A stretch of 11,211 bases of DNA. Source: Massilia sp. GTDB taxonomy: Bacteria; Pseudomonadota; Gammaproteobacteria; Burkholderiales; Burkholderiaceae_D. The stretch lies in the NCBI GenBank assembly GCA_028291845.1, contig JAQGNM010000442.1:1-11211 (forward strand), written 5' to 3'. The notes beneath the pieces are model-generated. The model ran no database searches. It was given only the letters and a program-made list of their open reading frames with translations, and was not told where the DNA came from. Positions within the stretch are counted from its first letter, which is position 1; the number at the start of each line of letters is the position of its first letter. The position numbers and the translations under genes are program-made. Shown piece after piece: positions 7,156-11,211 of the stretch.

Positions 7156-7183
7156 TTGGCATCGCAGGGAACCATGTTACTCT
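7156..7183 (+). promoter_or_regulatory. Candidate promoter for the orphan nuclease gene
   Basis: TTGGCA (7156-7161) is separated by 16 bases from TACTCT (7178-7183), and the latter is preceded by TGT (7175-7177), an extended -10 element. It sits about 40 bases before the GTG start. The -10 hexamer itself is weak. Confidence 0.4.
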
Positions 7184-7195
7184 AAATGAAACATG
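7173..7195. promoter_or_regulatory. Dyad overlapping the nuclease -10 region
   Basis: CATGTT (7173-7178) and AACATG (7190-7195) are exact inverted hexamers with 11 bases between them, straddling the candidate -10. A regulator bound here would block transcription of the nuclease gene. No regulator gene is nearby. Confidence 0.3.
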
Positions 7196-7209
7196 TTGCC
7201 GGATAAACT

Positions 7210-7215
7210 AGGAGG
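7210..7215 (+). promoter_or_regulatory. Strong Shine-Dalgarno fixing the GTG start of the nuclease gene
   Basis: AGGAGG lies six bases before GTG 7222-7224. This is close to ideal and selects this start over internal ATG codons. Confidence 0.8.
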
Positions 7216-7221
7216 CTATCA

Positions 7222-8325
7222 GTGGACTTGATCGATCAGTTGAGGGCATTATCTTCTCGCATCGGCGCAACCAAAGATATGGTCCAGACCGAGGAAGCAA
7301 CCAAAAATGCCATGGTGATGCCCTTCATCCAGGCGCTCGGGTACAACGTATTTGATCCTACCGAGGTAACCCCGGAATTGTGCGCCGATGTCGGCTTGAA
7401 GAAGGGCGAAAAAGTCGATTATGCAATTCTTCGGGATGGCAAGCCCATCATGCTATTCGAATGCAAGAAGAGTGGGGGCGACCTGAGCATCAACCATGCC
7501 GGCCAACTGTTTCGCTACTTCCATGTAACCGAAGCGCGTTTCGGCGTGCTGACCAACGGCTTGGTGTACAAATTTTTTACCGACCTTGAAAAGCCCAATA
7601 AAATGGATGACAAGCCATTTTTTGAGTTCAATATCCTGGATTTCAAGGATCGCGATATCGACGAATTAAAGAAATTTGCAAAATCGCAGTTCGATATCGA
7701 TACAATTTTGACCACTGCCAGTGATCTCAAATTTACCCGCGTGATTCAGAACCGTTTGGCCGAATGGATGAACGAGCCGTCGGAAGAATTCGTTCGCCTT
7801 GTTTCAGCTGACCTCCTCCTAGGGAAGCGTTTTACGCCCCAGGTTCGTGAACAATTCACCTTGATTACCCGGCGCGCGTGCGAGCAATTGCTTGGTGAAC
7901 GGATTAATGAGCGGCTCAAGGGCGCGATGACTGTGGACGTATTGGCGCCAAGACCGCAATCTGAGGCGGCCGTCAATGAAACATCGAATAGCGAAGGCAT
8001 CGTAACAACACCCGAGGAAATCGAAGGATTTCATATTATCCGCTCGATTCTTCGGCCCTTGGTCACACCGAACCGGGTGGTGATGCGCGATGCGCTCAGC
8101 TACTGCGCCATTTTGTTAGATGATAACAATCGCCGGCCAATTTGTAGACTGCGTTTTAATAACGTGGAAAAGCTGGCAGTCAGTATTTTCAACGACAAAA
8201 AAGAAGAAGAGCGCTTCGCGCTGACCAGTGTTGACGATCTTTATATGCATGCGGATAAATTGCGTGCCGCAGTTACGGGGTATCTGCCTGCGAGCCCTGT
8301 CCCGGGCGACATACCGGCTGCCTGA
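7222..8325 (+). CDS. Orphan PD-(D/E)XK restriction-type nuclease (HsdR-N / COG4748-like)
   Basis: The 367-residue protein has an N-terminal nuclease domain (about 20-150) like the N-terminus of type I restriction subunit HsdR. EATKNAMVMPFIQALGYNVF (25-44) opens it, followed by the catalytic PD-(D/E)XK core with Asp66 in VDYAI and Glu80-Cys-Lys82 in LFECKKSGGD, then the QxxxY element (Gln95, Tyr99 in GQLFRYF) and GVLTNG. After a linker, a C-terminal domain (about 264-350) has EGFHIIRSILRP and SYCAILLDDNNRRPICRLRF, a module often paired with this nuclease type. No helicase motor, specificity subunit or methylase is present in the protein or beside it. It resembles the group described as predicted type IV restriction endonucleases; cutting of modified or foreign DNA is inference. 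Its base composition is lower in GC than the flanks, suggesting acquisition. All catalytic residues look intact. Confidence 0.85.
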   Translation: MDLIDQLRALSSRIGATKDMVQTEEATKNAMVMPFIQALGYNVFDPTEVTPELCADVGLKKGEKVDYAILRDGKPIMLFECKKSGGDLSINHAGQLFRYFHVTEARFGVLTNGLVYKFFTDLEKPNKMDDKPFFEFNILDFKDRDIDELKKFAKSQFDIDTILTTASDLKFTRVIQNRLAEWMNEPSEEFVRLVSADLLLGKRFTPQVREQFTLITRRACEQLLGERINERLKGAMTVDVLAPRPQSEAAVNETSNSEGIVTTPEEIEGFHIIRSILRPLVTPNRVVMRDALSYCAILLDDNNRRPICRLRFNNVEKLAVSIFNDKKEEERFALTSVDDLYMHADKLRAAVTGYLPASPVPGDIPAA

Positions 8326-8357
8326 CAGGACAAGCTCGACCGCCAAAAAACGGCCGA

Positions 8358-8384
8358 TTGGCGCCGCCATCGTTTTGTTATGAT
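8358..8384 (+). promoter_or_regulatory. Extended -10 promoter candidate for ggt
   Basis: TGT-TATGAT (8376-8384) is an extended -10 with five of six consensus bases, and TTGGCG (8358-8363) lies 15 bases upstream as a weak -35. Transcription starting near 8391 gives a leader of about 25 bases to ATG 8416 and would exclude translation from ATG 8380. The -35 also pairs with CGCCAA at 8341-8346 as a 6-bp inverted repeat. Confidence 0.45.
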
Positions 8385-8403
8385 GATCATTCCGACCACA
8401 TCC

Positions 8404-8408
8404 AGGGA
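8404..8408 (+). promoter_or_regulatory. Shine-Dalgarno deciding the ggt start
   Basis: AGGGA lies seven bases before ATG 8416. The upstream ATG codons at 8380 and 8383 have no comparable site and overlap the candidate -10 box. Confidence 0.65.
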
Positions 8409-8415
8409 ATCGATC

Positions 8416-10203
8416 ATGCCGAAGCAGTCCTCTACGCCCGCCAGCCGTACCGTGCGCATGCTGCGTACCTTGACCTTGTCGATCGTCATCATCGTCCCGG
8501 CGGCGCTGGCCAAGACCCCGGTCGCCACCGGCACCGGCGGCGCAGTGGCGACCATCAGCGAACAGGCTTCGCAATCGGCGATGACGATTCTCAATCGGGG
8601 CGGCAACGCCATCGATGCGGCGGTGGCGGCGGCTGCCACCTTGGGGGTCACCGATCCGTTCAGTTGCGGCATCGGCGGCGGCGGCTTCATGGTGATTTAC
8701 CTGGCCGGGCAGCAGCGCGTGGTCACCATCGATTCGCGCGAGACGGCGCCGGCGGCGGTCTCGCCGACTATGTTCATGCAGAATGGCAAGCCGATTGATT
8801 TCGATACGGCGGTGGCCAGCGGCGCTGCGGTCGGCGTGCCCGGCACGGTGCGCGGCTGGCATGAGGCGCTGAGCCGCTACGGCAGCATGTCCTTCAAGCA
8901 GGTGCTGACGCCGGCGATCGGCGTGGCGAAACAGGGTTTCAAGGCCAGTGAAACTTTCAATCGTTTGACAGCCGAAAATGAAATTAAATTTCGTCATTTT
9001 TCCGGCAGCAGCGCGCTGTACCTGAGCGGTGGCAAGGCCTTGCCGGTCGGTACGGTGATCCGCAATCCCGGCATGGCGCGCGCCTACGCCGAGATCGCGG
9101 CCAAGGGGGCGGCGGCCTTCTACGGCGGGCCGATGGCGCAAGCCATGGTCGACGCCGTGCAGCGGCCGCCGATGGCCGACGGCTTCAAGGGCGCCGGCGT
9201 GCGCGGCGGGCAGATGACCTTGGCCGACCTGGCCAATTATGAAGCGCGAATCCGCCAGCCGGTGCGCTCGCGCTATCGCGGCTACGAGCTGTACGGCATG
9301 TCCGAGCCCAGCAGCGGTGGGGTGGTGGTGGCCGAGGCCTTGAATATTCTCGAAGGCTACGATCTCAAGTCAATGGCGCGCCCGCAAGTCGAACATGTAT
9401 ATATGGAAGCGAGCCGCTTGGCCTTTGCGGACCGCAACGCCTACCTGGCCGATCCCGAATACGTCGACGCGCCCGTTGCCGGCTTGCTCGACAAGAACTA
9501 CGCGGCGCAACGGCGCGCCTTGATCGATGTGCGCAAGGCGGGCCCGCTGGCCACGGCAGGCGATCCGTACGCCTTCCAGAACGACCTGAGCGTGCCGCTG
9601 CGTCCGCCGGTATCGCGGCCGAGCCGCCAGGAAAGCGCGCACACCACCCACTTCACGGTGTCGGACAAGGACGGCAATATCGTTTCCTACACCTTCACCA
9701 TCGAATCGTGGGGCGGCAGCGGCATCGTGGTGCCCGGCTATGGCTTCCTGCTCAACAACGAGATGACCGATTTCGATTTCAGCGGCCCGCAGCCGAACGT
9801 GCCGGAAGCGGGCAAGCGGCCGCGCAGCAGCATGGCGCCCACCATCGCCCTGAAAGACGGCAAGCCGGCGTTCACCATCGGCAGTCCGGGCGGCGCCACC
9901 ATCATCACCACCGTGCTGCAAACCATCGTCAATCACCTCGACCTCGGCATGCCGATGAACCAGGCCATCGATGCGCCGCGCATCAGCGAGAGAAATGGCG
10001 CGGCCAGCTCGGTCGAACCGGGCTTTGCCGGCAGTGCACAGGGCAGGGCGCTGGCGGCGATGGGGCACAAGTGGGAAAGCAATGCGGAGGAGATCGGCGC
10101 GGCCAATGCGCTGGTGTTCAATACCGATGGCACCGTGACGGCGGTGAGCGAGGGCCACCGCCATGGGGGAGGGGCGGCGATGGTACAGCGGGCGGCGCAC
10201 TGA
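8416..10203 (+). CDS. ggt: Gamma-glutamyltransferase (gamma-glutamyl transpeptidase), periplasmic
   Basis: This enzyme cleaves the gamma-glutamyl bond of glutathione and related compounds and transfers the glutamyl group to water or an acceptor. It is made as a 595-residue precursor with a signal peptide (hydrophobic LTLSIVIIVPAALA, cleavage near residue 33), then cleaves itself into large and small subunits. The new N-terminal nucleophile is Thr410 in HTTHFTVSDKDGNIVSYT. Substrate-binding residues known from E. coli GGT have clear counterparts: Arg108 (DSRETAP), Asp452 (NNEMTDF), Ser471-Ser472 (RPRSSM) and Gly492-Gly493 (GSPGGAT). Between NNEMTDF and KRPRSSM the chain is about 12 residues shorter than in E. 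coli, so the lid loop over the active site seems absent, as in B. subtilis GGT. Start ATG 8416 is chosen for its RBS and the promoter upstream. Beta-rich C-terminal sequence and overall length are normal. It is a single-gene unit, convergent with the next gene. Confidence 0.93.
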   Translation: MPKQSSTPASRTVRMLRTLTLSIVIIVPAALAKTPVATGTGGAVATISEQASQSAMTILNRGGNAIDAAVAAAATLGVTDPFSCGIGGGGFMVIYLAGQQRVVTIDSRETAPAAVSPTMFMQNGKPIDFDTAVASGAAVGVPGTVRGWHEALSRYGSMSFKQVLTPAIGVAKQGFKASETFNRLTAENEIKFRHFSGSSALYLSGGKALPVGTVIRNPGMARAYAEIAAKGAAAFYGGPMAQAMVDAVQRPPMADGFKGAGVRGGQMTLADLANYEARIRQPVRSRYRGYELYGMSEPSSGGVVVAEALNILEGYDLKSMARPQVEHVYMEASRLAFADRNAYLADPEYVDAPVAGLLDKNYAAQRRALIDVRKAGPLATAGDPYAFQNDLSVPLRPPVSRPSRQESAHTTHFTVSDKDGNIVSYTFTIESWGGSGIVVPGYGFLLNNEMTDFDFSGPQPNVPEAGKRPRSSMAPTIALKDGKPAFTIGSPGGATIITTVLQTIVNHLDLGMPMNQAIDAPRISERNGAASSVEPGFAGSAQGRALAAMGHKWESNAEEIGAANALVFNTDGTVTAVSEGHRHGGGAAMVQRAAH

Positions 10204-10226
10204 GACCAACGCCGCCCGGTGGTCGA

Positions 10227-10616
10227 TCAGTCGAAGATCTCGCCGGTGGTTCTGGCGAAGGTCTTGGTAAACAAATTGAACAGTTCCAGTCCTTCCGGCG
10301 ACTCCAGGTAGGCGTTCGCCCGCGTCGCCACGCCGGTCAGGGTTTCGCCGTTCGACAGCGCCGACTCCCAGCCGTCGGTGCGCATCTGGCCTTCGAGCCA
10401 GTCGATGTTGGCCGACATGGCTTCCTTGATGACGTGTTCGAGCAGGCGTGCGGCCTTGTCGGTGTCGACCGGGCGCCGCATGCCGAGCGCGGCTATAAAA
10501 TTTTGCAGCTGTTGGTCGTTGTCGTCGCGCGCGCTGCCTTTTGCTTCGGCGGTCGACAAGTGGGTTTTGTCTTGGCCAGCCGATGTTGCATCGATGGTCC
10601 GGGGATCGGTGGTCAT
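10227..10616 (-). CDS. Hypothetical protein, 129 aa, family not recognised
   Basis: I do not recognise this protein. It begins ATG ACC ACC with GGAGAG (10622-10627) five bases upstream, a good initiation site that argues for a real gene. The first ~35 residues are polar and low in hydrophobics (TDPRTIDATSAGQDKTHLST...), probably disordered. Residues ~38-129 look helical, with an acidic bias and several aromatic and leucine positions (FIAALGMRR, AARLLEHVIKEAM, IDWLEGQM, ELFNLFTKTFART). There is no signal peptide, membrane segment or cysteine. It converges on ggt with 23 bases between the stops and no clear terminator. Codon use is GC-rich like the neighbours, so there is no sign of recent transfer. 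A small cytoplasmic accessory or regulatory protein is possible; no function is claimed. Confidence 0.65.
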   Translation of the reverse strand: MTTDPRTIDATSAGQDKTHLSTAEAKGSARDDNDQQLQNFIAALGMRRPVDTDKAARLLEHVIKEAMSANIDWLEGQMRTDGWESALSNGETLTGVATRANAYLESPEGLELFNLFTKTFARTTGEIFD

Positions 10617-10696
10617 GGAAACTCTCCGTTATGGTTCAATCCCTCAGCCTGACGGCAACGCCGCCCTTGGTCTGTTCGTTACTTAACGGCGTGCGG

Positions 10697-10713
10697 GCGC
10701 GGGCGGCCCGCGC
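10697..10713. repeat. GC-rich hairpin
   Basis: GCGCGGG (10697-10703) and CCCGCGC (10707-10713) form a perfect seven-pair stem with a CGG loop. Neither side has a T tract, so it is not a classical terminator. TTGACA follows on the plus strand at 10714-10719 without a matching -10. Confidence 0.45.
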
Positions 10714-10729
10714 TTGACATTTCGACCTG

Positions 10730-10795
10730 CTTTGCTGTCCGCTTCGCTTTGGCGCAAACAGCCGGGCAAGCGGGCGCCCACAATCGACAGCAAAG
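10730..10795. repeat. Long-armed inverted repeat with structured interior
   Basis: CTTTGCTGTC (10730-10739) and GACAGCAAAG (10786-10795) are exact 10-bp inverted copies. Inside or competing with them, CCGCTT (10739-10744) can pair with AAGCGG (10768-10773), and GCTGT (10734-10738) with ACAGC (10758-10762), giving alternative folds. This is more structure than the rest of the spacer shows. It may be a REP-like element, a leader fold or a small RNA; none can be chosen from sequence alone. Confidence 0.45.
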
Positions 10796-11011
10796 GGCTG
10801 AGGCTTGCATTGGTTTTATTTTTGGCCGTGTGAAATTGTTGCCTGTGAACAACGATCATTATCTGACACCCCTGAATGTAAATAGTGCTGCTATCCTTGC
10901 CTGCAAGAACAAGCGCGCTTCAGCTCCCTTCCATCCGAATCACCGTGTGGGATCAGACTGACAAAACGGCGGGAAACCTTGAGGCAGCTATGTGGCCCAG
11001 GCGACAGAAGT

Positions 11012-11027
11012 ATTGGCGACAATTGGC
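11012..11027 (+). promoter_or_regulatory. Tandem ATTGGC sites upstream of the porin start
   Basis: ATTGGC occurs at 11012-11017 and 11022-11027, exactly one helical turn apart, about 50 bases before the porin ATG. In-phase half-sites of this spacing are typical of OmpR-type response regulators, but the sequence cannot be assigned to a regulator. GCGACA also repeats at 11001-11006 and 11016-11021. Confidence 0.3.
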
Positions 11028-11073
11028 AATAATGTTTCCGTACAGGCCATAGTGCCTGATCTGGAGTGTGCTC

Positions 11074-11211
11074 ATGAAATCAACTGCTCTTGTTTTCGCC
11101 CTGCTTGGCGCAAGCTGCGGCAGCGTATGGGCGCAACAAAGTGCCACCACCGTGTATGGCGTGCTGGACGCTGGCGTGGTCAGCGAACGTTGCTGAGGCA
11201 ACGGTGGGATT
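11074..11211 (+). pseudogene. Outer-membrane porin (Gram-negative porin family), N-terminal part with in-frame stop
   Basis: ATG 11074 has GGAG (11063-11066) seven bases upstream. It opens a signal peptide (MKSTALVFALLGASCGSVWA, about 20 residues) followed by QQSATTVYGVLDAGVVSER. This is the first beta-strand signature of Burkholderiales trimeric porins, which form general diffusion channels in the outer membrane. The frame then meets TGA at 11194-11196 after 40 codons, but the same frame continues with GNGGI, as expected of an intact porin, where relatives usually read VSERGG and a glycine-rich loop. It therefore looks like a porin gene with a nonsense codon (or a base-call error) rather than a real 40-residue peptide. 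Only 15 bases after the stop are visible before the window ends, so the state of the rest is unknown. Confidence 0.75.

Larger units (their letters stand above)
10617..11073. other. Long non-coding spacer between the 129-aa gene and the porin
   Basis: No gene is supported. A 70-codon frame at 10749-10961 has no RBS and no family features. The stretch holds a GC hairpin (10697-10713), a 10-bp inverted repeat with a 46-base interior (10730-10795), two TGTGAA copies 15 bases apart (10829-10834, 10844-10849), paired ATTGGC copies ahead of the porin (11012-11027) and a small hairpin CAGGC/GCCTG (11043-11058). The right half is AT-richer. It should contain the promoter of the porin and that of the minus-strand gene, but no box pair is convincing. 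Confidence 0.55.

Noticed and set aside
8341..8363. CGCCAA/TTGGCG inverted repeat as a terminator of the nuclease gene
   Set aside because: Six-pair stem with an 11-base loop and no following T run; it more likely overlaps the ggt promoter.
9370..10209. Minus-strand frame of 279 codons opposite ggt
   Set aside because: Antisense shadow rich in Arg/Ala/His, with no initiation signal; the sense strand carries all GGT active-site residues.
10204..10223. GACCA/TGGTC pair between ggt and the 129-aa gene as a terminator
   Set aside because: Only five pairs, a long loop and no T tract on either strand.
10714..10719. Perfect TTGACA as a -35 promoter element
   Set aside because: No -10-like hexamer lies 15-19 bases downstream, and it directly abuts a GC hairpin.
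10749..10961. 70-codon plus-strand frame in the spacer before the porin
   Set aside because: No Shine-Dalgarno, no hydrophobic or domain pattern, and it spans the inverted repeat arm and AT-rich non-coding sequence.
11194..11196. TGA in the porin read as selenocysteine
   Set aside because: Porins have no selenoprotein members, the position is normally glycine, and no SECIS-like hairpin is evident in the 15 bases visible after it.
1..11211. CRISPR arrays, tRNA or rRNA genes, insertion sequences, integrases
   Set aside because: No regularly spaced repeats, no tRNA-like cloverleaf or rRNA sequence, and no transposase or integrase motifs were seen on either strand.

Overview
The window looks like chromosome from a GC-rich Gram-negative betaproteobacterium. 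Burkholderiales, possibly Oxalobacteraceae, is my best guess. The reasons are an E. coli-type IlvD, the start of a Burkholderiales-style trimeric porin at the right edge, a DUF2169 protein of the type VI secretion sphere, and a DUF6622-like membrane protein. The taxonomic call is inference, since no rRNA or other marker is present.

Layout, left to right. Positions 1-890 hold the C-terminal half of dihydroxy-acid dehydratase (ilvD, +), closed by a textbook intrinsic terminator. A 339-base spacer with an AT-rich dyad leads to a DUF2169 gene (+, 1230-2375). This is a type VI secretion adaptor-type protein standing alone, with only a 12-codon ATGA-overlapping reading frame after it. Next is a thiamine-diphosphate enzyme on the minus strand (2428-4212) whose only sensible start is an AUU codon behind a strong Shine-Dalgarno. 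Divergent from it is a two-domain rhodanese (+, about 4416-5387), then a five-helix DUF6622-like membrane protein (+, 5522-6043).

Positions ~6050-8325 form a pocket of visibly lower GC. It holds a broken S41-family peptidase (-, one nonsense codon plus one frameshift) and, divergent from it, an intact orphan PD-(D/E)XK nuclease of the HsdR-N / COG4748 type (+, 7222-8325) with a strong RBS and a candidate promoter overlapping a dyad. This is the most accessory-looking part of the window and the best candidate for a stand-alone defence gene. GC-rich sequence resumes with a periplasmic gamma-glutamyltransferase (+, 8416-10203) that appears to lack the lid loop. An unrecognised 129-aa protein follows on the minus strand (10227-10616). 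A 457-base non-coding stretch with an unusual long inverted repeat then leads to the first 40 codons of a porin, interrupted by an in-frame TGA.

The genes do not form one pathway. They are mostly single-gene transcription units in alternating orientation: biosynthesis (IlvD), sulfur transfer (rhodanese), glutathione or gamma-glutamyl metabolism (GGT) and envelope functions, interrupted by accessory genes (DUF2169 orphan, nuclease) and two decayed genes. I did not find a convincing multi-gene novel system. The strongest points to recheck are the AUU start, the orphan nuclease pocket, the interrupted porin and the orphan type VI adaptor.
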